DNA of 22,062 bases. Source: JAUWTJ01 sp965603015. GTDB lineage: Bacteria; Pseudomonadota; Alphaproteobacteria; M2410. The position numbers and the translations under genes are program-made. Shown one piece after another: positions 15,349-22,062 of the stretch. The notes under the pieces are model-generated. The model was given only the letters and a program-made list of their open reading frames with translations. It was not told where the DNA came from and searched no databases. The DNA is taken from assembly GCA_965603015.1 (NCBI GenBank), contig CBFDBJ010000063.1, positions 1 through 22,062 of the forward strand, written 5' to 3'. Within the stretch, counting starts at the first letter, position 1, and each line of letters opens with the position of its first letter.

Positions 15349-15438
15349 CTAATTGGGGACAGTATACTTAATTCCAATTGGTTGTATACTACTTCTATGC
15401 ACTATCAAAAGTGAATTAAGTATACTGTCCCCAATTAG
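15349..15438. repeat. Palindrome 2 (90 bp, perfect 26-bp arms), upstream of the RAYT gene
   Basis: Arms at 15349-15374 and 15413-15438 are exact reverse complements. The outer 21 bases read CTAATTGGGGACAGTATACTT, differing from palindrome 1 at one position; the inner five bases and the 38-base loop differ. Its left end is only a few bases from the ribosome-binding site of the transposase gene, so it may carry or block that gene's promoter. Confidence 0.93.
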
Positions 15439-15468
15439 TAACCCAAACTGTCCCCGAAGTTCCCAGGC

Positions 15469-15477
15469 TGTGGATAA
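15469..15477 (-). promoter_or_regulatory. Perfect DnaA box upstream of dnaB
   Basis: TGTGGATAA at 15469-15477 is the exact complement of the consensus DnaA box TTATCCACA, 73 bases before the dnaB start codon. Two GANTC sites (15503-15507 and 15529-15533), the CcrM methylation target in many alphaproteobacteria, follow between it and the gene. A single box does not make an origin; control of dnaB by the initiator is the simplest reading. Confidence 0.6.
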
Positions 15478-15550
15478 GTCTTTTGTGGGTAGACTGCTAA
15501 CTGATTCGATTTGAGTATTGTTCCCGACGAATCACACGTAGACAAAGTCC

Positions 15551-17209
15551 ATGACAACAGAATATCCAGACGACGATCTCATCCCTGACGGGCCTCATGC
15601 CGGCCTCTCTGACGTGCCGCCCGATGCTTCCTATGGCGGGCCTCATGATATGGGGCCAGGCGAGCCGATTATGCCGCTTGAAGGCCCGATCGTCGGTGAC
15701 TATGACGCCGCGCCGCAAAACAGCGTTGACAATGGCGGGGACTATGGCGGGCGGATTGCGCCTTGTAACATTGAGGCCGAGCAAGCGGTGCTGGGCGCGC
15801 TTTTGCTGCAGAATGAAGCCTATTTTCGCCTCTCCGCCTTTCTCAAGCCTGACCACTTCTATGAACCGCTCCACGCCCGGCTTTACTCCGCCATGGAAGA
15901 TCTCATTGCCTCGGGCCGGGTCGCCGATCCGGTGACCCTGAAGCCGCGCTTTGAGGACGACGTGGATATGGCCGAGGTCGGCGGGATCGGCTATCTGGCC
16001 AATCTGGCGAGCGCCTCGATCAGCCTGATGAACGCGGTTGACTATGGCCGGGCGATCTTCGACATGGCGATCCGCCGCGGCCTCATTCATATCGGCGAAG
16101 ATATGGTCTCAAACGCCTTTGATGCCAATGCCGACCAGGAGCCCAGGGACCAGATCGAAGCGTCCGAAGCATCGCTCTATTCCCTGGCCGAGGCTGGCCA
16201 GGCGGAAGGCGGCTTTGTCGATTTCTCCAAAGCGATCAAGGAAAGCCTCGACATGACCACCGCCGCCTATCAGCGCGGTAGCCGTCTGTCGGGACTGTCC
16301 ACGGGCCTGCGGGATCTTGATGCCAAACTTGGCGGCCTGCAGTCGTCGGATCTCGTCATCCTTGCTGCGCGTCCTGCCATGGGGAAATCGGCGCTATCGT
16401 GTAATATCGCCTTCAATGTCGCCAGAGCCTATCGCCGCGGCCAGAACGAGGATGGCGAGGACGTTGTGACAGACGGCGCCGCGGTTGGCATCTTCTCTCT
16501 GGAAATGTCCTCCGAGCAGCTTGCCACCCGTCTGATTGCCGAGGAAAGCGGCGTGCCGTCAAACCAGATCAGGCGCGGCCAGATTGATGAGAGCGAATTC
16601 CGACGCATTCAGGAAACCGTGCAGATCATTGAAAGTATTCCGCTTTTCATCGATGACACCGGCGGCATCTCCATCGCCCAGCTCACCGCTCGTGCCCGCC
16701 GCCTTAAACGCAACCATGGCATTGGCCTGTTGATAATCGACTATATCCAATTGATTGCCGGATCGGGCAAAGCCACCGACAACCGGGTCCAGGAAATCAC
16801 CCAGATCACCATGGGCCTGAAGGCCCTTGCCAAGGAGCTGAACATTCCGATCATCGGCCTTGCCCAGCTGTCCCGGCAAGTTGAAAACCGCGAAGACAAG
16901 AGGCCTCAGCTGTCTGACCTCAGGGAATCCGGGTCGATCGAGCAAGACGCAGACGTCGTCATGTTCATCTACCGCGAGGAATACTACCGCGAAAGAGATA
17001 TCGCTGCCGCAACAGCCAGTGGTGATCAACTCAAAATTGATCAGGCGCAGCAACTGGGCGCGGATATTCACAACAAGGCAGAAGTCATTATTGCCAAGCA
17101 AAGACATGGCCCGACAGGCACTGTCCATCTTCACTTCCAGGGCGAACTCACCAAATTCTCCGATCTGGCACAAGACGGTCACTACGATCCGAGCAATCTG
17201 GAAAGATAG
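15551..17209 (+). CDS. dnaB: Replicative DNA helicase DnaB
   Basis: DnaB is the hexameric helicase that unwinds DNA at the replication fork. The 552-aa protein has an unusual acidic, Gly/Pro-rich N-terminal extension (about 1-66) before the standard N domain beginning at CNIEAEQAVLGALLLQNE. The RecA-like motor carries Walker A ARPAMGKS (273-280), the catalytic Glu318 in SLEMS, Walker B LLIIDYIQLI (393-402) and QLSRQVE, DLRESGSIEQDAD and KQRHGPTG downstream. A short acidic insertion at about 297-310 (GQNEDGEDVVTDG) is of a kind seen in alphaproteobacteria. No clear Shine-Dalgarno precedes ATG 15551, so the exact start is less certain than the gene. Confidence 0.96.
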   Translation: MTTEYPDDDLIPDGPHAGLSDVPPDASYGGPHDMGPGEPIMPLEGPIVGDYDAAPQNSVDNGGDYGGRIAPCNIEAEQAVLGALLLQNEAYFRLSAFLKPDHFYEPLHARLYSAMEDLIASGRVADPVTLKPRFEDDVDMAEVGGIGYLANLASASISLMNAVDYGRAIFDMAIRRGLIHIGEDMVSNAFDANADQEPRDQIEASEASLYSLAEAGQAEGGFVDFSKAIKESLDMTTAAYQRGSRLSGLSTGLRDLDAKLGGLQSSDLVILAARPAMGKSALSCNIAFNVARAYRRGQNEDGEDVVTDGAAVGIFSLEMSSEQLATRLIAEESGVPSNQIRRGQIDESEFRRIQETVQIIESIPLFIDDTGGISIAQLTARARRLKRNHGIGLLIIDYIQLIAGSGKATDNRVQEITQITMGLKALAKELNIPIIGLAQLSRQVENREDKRPQLSDLRESGSIEQDADVVMFIYREEYYRERDIAAATASGDQLKIDQAQQLGADIHNKAEVIIAKQRHGPTGTVHLHFQGELTKFSDLAQDGHYDPSNLER

Positions 17210-17228
17210 TCAAAAGGATAGCCGCTGC

Positions 17229-18398
17229 GTGTCACCCTTTTCTCGAGACCTGATTGATCTTCCTGCGAGCGACGGGCGGCCGGTTCTGACCATTGATCTG
17301 GCGGCCGTGCAGGCAAACTGGCGCTTGATCCGCAATAGTGCCCACGGCGCCAGGACCGCCGGGGTCGTCAAGGCGGGTGGCTATGGATGTGATGCGATCC
17401 ACGTTGCCCGGGCGCTGAAGGCCGCCGGATGTGATCTTCTGTTTGTTGCGAGCGCCGACGAGGGACGCGCCTTGCGCCAGGACCCGCAACTGGATGACAT
17501 CGAAGTGTGCGTCTTCTACGGATGCATGAAAGGTGATGAACTTGACTTCAAAAACAACAGGTTGACACCAGTTCATAACTCTCTGGATGATTATGAGAGG
17601 TGGAAGCCTTTCTGGCCTGGTGAGCCCGATCCGGCTCCATTCGCGCTTCATATCGACACTGGCATGAATCGCCTGGGGATGAGCGCCAATGATGCCGCCA
17701 CCATCGCCGCTGACCCTGATTTCAAATCCGCGCCAATCGTCTTTGCCATGAGCCATCTTGCTTCGGCCAATTCCCCGCAAAGCCTTCAAAACGACGAACA
17801 AAGGAAAGCCTTCGCGGCGGCAGCAAGCGGCCTGAAGACGGTTCATCCCGGCCTGCCCCTCAGTCTGGCCAATTCCGCCGGGGTGTTTCTCGGCGCTGAT
17901 TACTGCCTCGACATAGTTCGGCCCGGTATCGCGCTTTATGGCGGGCAGCCGATTTCGGCAAGACAGTTACCTCTGGAGCCCGTGGTCCACCTCCATGCGC
18001 CAATTCTTCAGGTGCACCATGTCGGAGCGGGCGAGACCGTGGGTTATGGCGGGACGCACACGACAGCCCGGAAAAGCCGCATTGCCACCCTGCCCCTTGG
18101 CTATGCCGACGGCATTTTGAGAGCCGCCAGCAATCAGGGATCTGGTTTCATAAACGGCGTGAAGGTCCCCATGGTCGGGCGCATTTCCATGGACCTCACA
18201 ACCGTCGACATCACCGACGTGCCCGAAATCGATGCGCAACCGGGCTCTTATGTCGAAATTCTGGGAAAAAATGTCACAATTGACCAATTAGGCGCAGCTT
18301 CAGGTTCATTTGGATATGAGATATTAACCGGTCTGGGCAATAGATACAGGTGGCGACATATAAACCAGCCGGATCGGGGTCCTTCTGCGGGGAGGTAG
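17229..18398 (+). CDS. alr: Alanine racemase
   Basis: This PLP enzyme makes D-alanine for peptidoglycan. GTG at 17229, with AAAGGA about 10 bases upstream and only 19 bases after dnaB, gives a 389-aa protein. Lys48 in VVKAGGYGCD is the PLP lysine (the usual motif is VKADAYGHG, so this version is somewhat diverged). HIDTGMNRLGM, SLANSAGVF, RPGIALYGG and the second catalytic base Tyr273 in GYGGTH are present, followed by PLGYADG and VGRISMD. The reading frame extends far upstream inside dnaB, but that part is only an overlap in another frame. Broad-specificity racemization is not excluded. Confidence 0.95.
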   Translation: MSPFSRDLIDLPASDGRPVLTIDLAAVQANWRLIRNSAHGARTAGVVKAGGYGCDAIHVARALKAAGCDLLFVASADEGRALRQDPQLDDIEVCVFYGCMKGDELDFKNNRLTPVHNSLDDYERWKPFWPGEPDPAPFALHIDTGMNRLGMSANDAATIAADPDFKSAPIVFAMSHLASANSPQSLQNDEQRKAFAAAASGLKTVHPGLPLSLANSAGVFLGADYCLDIVRPGIALYGGQPISARQLPLEPVVHLHAPILQVHHVGAGETVGYGGTHTTARKSRIATLPLGYADGILRAASNQGSGFINGVKVPMVGRISMDLTTVDITDVPEIDAQPGSYVEILGKNVTIDQLGAASGSFGYEILTGLGNRYRWRHINQPDRGPSAGR

Positions 18399-18443
18399 AT
18401 ATCACACCTGGGTGCGGTCGGCATTTCAGGGGTAAGCCACGAG

Positions 18444-19259
18444 ATGGCAGCGGAGAGAACAACAGAGATTCCCGGGGCAAGATCCCGGATTAATTTCGTC
18501 GGCGCGATTGGCGCCGGCTGGATCTATTTGATGGCCCTGATCGGGCGCGTTTCGATCTTTACTCTCAAGTCTGTGAGCCATTGCTTTCGTCCACCCTGGT
18601 ACCCTTCCCAGATTGCCGCCCAGATCCTGCGGATCGGCTATTTCTCCCTGCCTGTCGTAGCCCTGACGACGGTCTTTACCGGCGGGGCCCTTGCCTTGCA
18701 GATTTACCTCGGCGGCGACCGGTTTGGCGCAGAAGGCTTTGTGCCCAATATCGTTGCGCTCGGCATCACGCGGGAGCTCGGGCCAGTGCTCGCCGGCCTC
18801 ATGGTCGCAGGACGCGTCAGCGCCGCGATCGCGGCTGAACTGGGCACCATGCGGGTCACCGAACAGATTGATGCTCTTTCGACACTGTCGACCAATCCGT
18901 TCAAATACCTCATTGCGCCGCGCATTATTGCTGCCGTGCTGACCCTGCCCTTCCTCGTCCTCGTTGGCGATGTCATTGGCATTATGGGCGGCTATCTCGC
19001 CGGGGTTTACTCGCTTGGCTTCAACCCCACCGCCTATATCGCCAACACGGTTGATTTTATCACCGTTGGAGATGTGACCTCGGGCCTGTGGAAATCAACT
19101 GTCTTCGGCTTCATCGTCGCGGTCATGGGTTGTTACAACGGCTTCTACTCAAAAGGCGGTGCGCTGGGCGTCGGCACGGCGACGACAAATGCTGTGGTGT
19201 GGTCTTCGGTCCTGATCCTCACCGCCAATTTCATTCTCACATCCCTCCTGTTTAGCTGA
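18444..19259 (+). CDS. mlaE: ABC transporter permease, MlaE family
   Basis: MlaE-type permeases move phospholipids between the inner and outer membranes of Gram-negative cells. The 271-aa protein has an N-terminal amphipathic stretch and about five membrane helices. It shows the family signature LGITRELGPVLAGLMVAGR followed by AAELGTMRVTEQIDAL, the cytoplasmic coupling region, and GCYNGFYSKGGALGVGTAT near the C-terminus. It lies 14 bases ahead of its ATPase partner. No MCE-domain substrate-binding gene (mlaD) is next to it; the next genes are radA and cvpA, so mlaD must lie elsewhere. The symbol is a family-level call. Confidence 0.9.
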   Translation: MAAERTTEIPGARSRINFVGAIGAGWIYLMALIGRVSIFTLKSVSHCFRPPWYPSQIAAQILRIGYFSLPVVALTTVFTGGALALQIYLGGDRFGAEGFVPNIVALGITRELGPVLAGLMVAGRVSAAIAAELGTMRVTEQIDALSTLSTNPFKYLIAPRIIAAVLTLPFLVLVGDVIGIMGGYLAGVYSLGFNPTAYIANTVDFITVGDVTSGLWKSTVFGFIVAVMGCYNGFYSKGGALGVGTATTNAVVWSSVLILTANFILTSLLFS

Positions 19260-19273
19260 GGGCAAAACGCATC

Positions 19274-20059
19274 ATGACAACCACACCGATGATCGAACTG
19301 AAGAATGTCCATAAGAAGTTTGGTGACAAGACTGTCCTGAACGGCCTTGACCTCGTTGTTCCGCGGGGCTCGTCTCTTGTTGTCATCGGCGGGTCCGGCA
19401 CCGGTAAATCGGTTATGCTGAAGTGCATTCTGGGGCTCATCAAACCCGACCATGGGTCCATCAAGATCGATGGTAAGGAAATCACAGGGCTGGGCAGCAC
19501 AAAACGTGACGAGCTGATGGCCCGCTTCGGCATGCTGTTTCAGGGGGCGGCTCTGTTCGACAGTGTAAAAGTTTGGGAAAACGTTGCCTTTGGCATTCAG
19601 CAAGGTCCCAAGAGTCGGCGCGTCAGCCACAAGCAAGCAAAAGACATCGCCATTGAAAACCTCGCCCGGGTTGGCCTCAGCCCTGAAGTTGGCGAGCTTC
19701 ATCCGTCCGAGCTTTCCGGCGGCATGCAAAAGCGCGTTGGCCTCGCCCGTGCCATTGCAACCACCCCCGAAATCATCTTCTTTGACGAGCCGACCACGGG
19801 CCTTGACCCGATCATGGGCGATGTCATTGATGACCTGATCGTCAAATGTGTCCAGGATCTGGGCGCAACGACCCTTTCGATCACCCATGACATGGCATCC
19901 GCTCGCAAGATCGCCGATACCATAGCAATGATCTACAAGGGCCGAATTATTTGGACGGGGCCTGCCGACTCAATCGATAATAGCGGTAATGCTATGGTCG
20001 ATCAGTTTGTGAACGGCCGGGCCGAGGGCCCGATACAAATGGAAATCCTCAGGTCGTAA
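19274..20059 (+). CDS. mlaF: ABC transporter ATP-binding protein, MlaF family
   Basis: The 261-aa ATPase powers the MlaE permease encoded just upstream. Walker A GGSGTGKS is at 39-46, the Q-loop Gln90 in MLFQ, the ABC signature LSGGM at 147-151, Walker B IIFFDEPTTGLDP with Asp171/Glu172, and the switch His205 in SITHDM. The sequence around FQGAALFDSVKVWENVAF is typical of MlaF-type ATPases. ATG at 19274 has GAGGG upstream within the mlaE end. The C-terminal segment (VDQFVNGRAEGPI) matches the family's partner-binding tail. Confidence 0.92.
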   Translation: MTTTPMIELKNVHKKFGDKTVLNGLDLVVPRGSSLVVIGGSGTGKSVMLKCILGLIKPDHGSIKIDGKEITGLGSTKRDELMARFGMLFQGAALFDSVKVWENVAFGIQQGPKSRRVSHKQAKDIAIENLARVGLSPEVGELHPSELSGGMQKRVGLARAIATTPEIIFFDEPTTGLDPIMGDVIDDLIVKCVQDLGATTLSITHDMASARKIADTIAMIYKGRIIWTGPADSIDNSGNAMVDQFVNGRAEGPIQMEILRS

Positions 20060-20090
20060 GCGACCTCTCGAAAAACTGAAGAAGCACAAC

Positions 20091-21512
20091 ATGGCCAGGC
20101 AATCGGCGGAATATGTCTGTCAGTCCTGCGGCGCGGCTCATGGGCAATGGGCCGGTCGATGCGTAGCCTGTGGTGAATGGAATTCTCTGATTGAGGAAGC
20201 CAAGGCGGGCGCCACCCATAAGGGCGCCCTGGGCTCGGTCAAGAGTGGCGGTAAAACCCGCAAGGTTGAACTGACGTCCCTTGATGCCGACCGCGAAGAA
20301 CTTCCCCGACTGATTTCCGGAATGGCTGAATTTGACCGCGTCACAGGCGGCGGGCTTGTTCCCGGCTCCGCGCTTCTGGTCGGCGGCGATCCCGGAATTG
20401 GCAAATCAACGATGTTGCTCCAGACTGCAGCGGCCATCGCCAGTTCAGGGCGTTCGGTCATCTATGTCTCCGGCGAAGAGGCTGTCGCTCAGGTCGGCAT
20501 GCGGGCAACACGGCTGAACCTGGCCAAAGCGCCGGTCCAACTGGCCGCTGAAACCAATTTGCGCGACATCCTTGCCACGCTCGAAAAGGGCCCGCCGCCC
20601 GATGTCCTGATCATCGATTCCATTCAGACCATGTGGTCCGACGCGCTGGATTCTGCCCCTGGAACCGTTGCCCAGGTGCGCGCCTGTTCCCAGGAACTCG
20701 TCCGCTTTGCGAAGCGGCGCAACACCTCTGTGATCCTCGTTGGCCACGTCACCAAGGACGGCCAGATTGCCGGGCCCCGCGTGGTTGAACATATGGTCGA
20801 TGCGGTGCTCTATTTCGAGGGCGAACGCGGACACCAGTACCGAATTCTGCGCGCGGTCAAAAACCGGTTCGGCGCAACTGACGAAATCGGTGTCTTTGAA
20901 ATGACCGATCGCGGTCTGATGGAAGTCTCAAACCCGTCCGAACTTTTCATAACAGGGCGCGACGAGACCACTTCGGGTGCCGCGATTTTTGCAGGAATTG
21001 AAGGAACACGGCCACTGCTGGTCGAGATTCAGGCGCTCGTTGCACCGAGCGCGCTTGGCACGCCGCGCCGCTCCGTCGTTGGTTGGGACAGCGGGCGCCT
21101 CTCCATGGTGCTTGCTGTTCTGGAATCGCGATGCGGCGTCAGCCTGGGCGGCAGAGATGTTTATCTCAATGTTGCCGGGGGGTTACGGATCACCGAGCCT
21201 GCTGCTGATCTCGCGGTTGCGGCGGCTCTGATCTCGTCGGCCTTTGACCGCCCGCTGCCTCCAAATTGCATAGCGTTTGGCGAAATCTCCCTTTCAGGCG
21301 AGATCAGGCCGGTCGGGCAGAGCGACGCCAGGTTGAAGGAGGCGGAAAAACTGGGCTTTCAAACCGCCATCATGCCGCGTAGAGTTAAATCCAAGGCTTC
21401 TAAGAAAGCTTCCGGGTTGGGTGTGAATGAGATTGGGACTCTGCTAGATCTAGTCGAGCAGTTTGGCACCAGCGATGCTGCTGACCAACCTGCTGCCGCC
21501 AACGAGGGTTAA
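20091..21512 (+). CDS. radA: DNA repair protein RadA (Sms)
   Basis: RadA is a RecA-like helicase that promotes branch migration of recombination intermediates. The 473-aa protein has an N-terminal zinc finger (Cys10, Cys13, Cys24, Cys27), Walker A GGDPGIGKST (98-107), Walker B region IIDSIQT, the RadA-specific KNRFG motif (257-261) and a C-terminal Lon-like domain (about 295-450, with SLGGRDVYLNVAGGLRITEPAAD and ISLSGEIRPVGQ). All motifs are intact. It lies 31 bases after mlaF and one base before cvpA. Confidence 0.97.
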   Translation: MARQSAEYVCQSCGAAHGQWAGRCVACGEWNSLIEEAKAGATHKGALGSVKSGGKTRKVELTSLDADREELPRLISGMAEFDRVTGGGLVPGSALLVGGDPGIGKSTMLLQTAAAIASSGRSVIYVSGEEAVAQVGMRATRLNLAKAPVQLAAETNLRDILATLEKGPPPDVLIIDSIQTMWSDALDSAPGTVAQVRACSQELVRFAKRRNTSVILVGHVTKDGQIAGPRVVEHMVDAVLYFEGERGHQYRILRAVKNRFGATDEIGVFEMTDRGLMEVSNPSELFITGRDETTSGAAIFAGIEGTRPLLVEIQALVAPSALGTPRRSVVGWDSGRLSMVLAVLESRCGVSLGGRDVYLNVAGGLRITEPAADLAVAAALISSAFDRPLPPNCIAFGEISLSGEIRPVGQSDARLKEAEKLGFQTAIMPRRVKSKASKKASGLGVNEIGTLLDLVEQFGTSDAADQPAAANEG

Positions 21513-21513
21513 A

Positions 21514-22032
21514 ATGCCTTTTACTGCTGTTGATGTCATCATCTTCGCCGTCATGCTTTTGTCAGGACTGCTTGCACTCTTGCGAGGTTTTACCCGCGAG
21601 GTTGTGACCATATTCACATGGGTCGGATCGGCGTTTGCTGCACTCCATATGCTGGCCTTGCTGGGCCCGCTGATGCACGAGCTGATTACCAAAACATGGC
21701 TCGCCGACCTTGTCGCCTTTTCCGTTCCCTTCTTTGTCATGCTGTTTTTGCTGTCATGGGCAGGCAACAAAATGATTGTGAGGGTTTCCGGTAAACAGCC
21801 AGGCCCAATCGATGGCACTGCCGGGTTCTTTTTCGGAATCGGTCGCGGTTTCATCATGGTGACAATCGCCTATTTTGTGTTCGACCTCCTGTATGATCCC
21901 AAGACCGCACCGGAATGGATGGCAGAAGCGCAGTTTGAACCTGTAATTGCGGACACGACGGAGTTTTACTACTCCCTGTTTCCGGGCCTGAAATCCAAGC
22001 CTCCTGCGGGCAAAACTGCCGCGCCAAAGTGA
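21514..22032 (+). CDS. cvpA: CvpA family membrane protein
   Basis: CvpA is a conserved inner-membrane protein, often next to purF and first named for colicin V production. The 172-aa product begins MPFTAVDVIIFAVMLLSGLLALLRGF, the typical family start. It has four hydrophobic helices (about 5-24, 30-52, 65-86 and 99-123) and a hydrophilic end. ATG at 21514 has GAGGG upstream inside radA; a start at 21463 would overlap radA and is not needed. Its TGA overlaps the next start codon by one base. Confidence 0.92.
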   Translation: MPFTAVDVIIFAVMLLSGLLALLRGFTREVVTIFTWVGSAFAALHMLALLGPLMHELITKTWLADLVAFSVPFFVMLFLLSWAGNKMIVRVSGKQPGPIDGTAGFFFGIGRGFIMVTIAYFVFDLLYDPKTAPEWMAEAQFEPVIADTTEFYYSLFPGLKSKPPAGKTAAPK

Positions 22033-22062
22033 TGGCCGCATCAGGGTCAGAGGTCTTGCCCA
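22032..22062 (+). CDS. Start of a downstream gene, cut by the window edge
   Basis: An ATG at 22032 overlaps the cvpA stop by one base (TGATG) and reads ten codons (MAASGSEVLP) to the edge. The tight coupling suggests a real gene. In many alphaproteobacteria the next gene after cvpA is purF, but ten residues are too few to support that name. Confidence 0.4.
   Translation, partial: MAASGSEVLP

Larger units (their letters stand above)
14589..15438 (-). mobile_element. RAYT/palindrome unit: Y1 transposase gene bracketed by two related palindromes
   Basis: An 850-bp block inserted between the rplI terminator and the dnaB upstream region. It consists of one transposase gene (minus strand) with an imperfectly matching palindrome at each end. 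Both ends begin and finish with the same 6 bases (CTAATT / AATTAG). This arrangement is what is known for REP-associated tyrosine transposases, whose palindromes are the presumed substrates. No target-site duplication is obvious. It could be a fixed, domesticated RAYT locus rather than an active element. Confidence 0.8.

Noticed and set aside
14589..15438. CRISPR-like array or toxin-antitoxin pair in the dnaB upstream block
   Set aside because: The repeats are two inverted palindromes rather than regularly spaced direct repeats, and the only gene is a complete Y1 transposase.
15469..15477. Replication origin at the DnaA box
   Set aside because: Only one perfect box is seen, with no box cluster or AT-rich unwinding region; a regulatory site is the better explanation.
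16860..17228. Upstream extension of the alr frame inside dnaB
   Set aside because: The extra ~120 residues overlap dnaB in another frame and resemble no alanine racemase; GTG at 17229 has a good ribosome-binding site.
22032..22062. Naming the last gene purF
   Set aside because: Neighbourhood suggests it, but only ten residues are visible and they carry no diagnostic motif.

Overview
The window looks like core chromosome of an alphaproteobacterium. Two conserved alphaproteobacterial gene runs lie head to head: fabD, fabG, acpP, fabF, mltG, yicC and gmk on the minus strand, and rpsF, rpsR, rplI, dnaB, alr, an Mla-type ABC transporter pair, radA and cvpA on the plus strand. Long C-terminal tails on ribosomal proteins S6 and L9, an N-terminal extension on DnaB, and GANTC sites upstream of dnaB fit this group. 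I cannot place the genus. Most of the DNA is GC-rich, with a few AT-richer patches that mark inserted genes.

Layout. Bases 1-751 hold the end of a phosphotransferase gene and a small helical orphan. Bases 760-8931 are the minus-strand fatty-acid and envelope cluster: malonyl loading (FabD), beta-keto reduction (FabG), the carrier (AcpP), condensation (FabF), then peptidoglycan chain termination (MltG), an RNase (YicC) and guanylate kinase (Gmk). Two insertions break it: an AT-rich lipoprotein gene between yicC and gmk, and a plus-strand Sel1 lipoprotein gene between fabG and acpP. Two long palindromic intergenic repeats bracket fabG. Bases 9139-12881 are an accessory block separating the two core runs: a four-helix membrane protein with a possible link to styrene oxide isomerase / hydroxylaminobenzene mutase, a tightly packed VOC-HAD-membrane protein trio, an alpha/beta hydrolase and a nitrilase.

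Bases 13152-14521 are rpsF-rpsR-rplI, closed by a strong intrinsic terminator. Between it and dnaB sits an 850-bp unit: a RAYT-type Y1 (HUH) transposase gene flanked by two related palindromes, each with perfect 26-bp arms. A perfect DnaA box and two GANTC sites follow, just upstream of dnaB. From dnaB to the right edge the genes run in one direction with short gaps, consistent with one long operon (replicative helicase, alanine racemase, lipid transporter, recombination helicase, CvpA), and a further gene starts at the very edge.

Most of the window is ordinary housekeeping DNA and I see no clear new multi-gene system. The points most worth following are the RAYT/palindrome unit with the adjacent DnaA box, the possible heme-isomerase-like membrane protein, the two palindromes around fabG, and the orphan lipoprotein.
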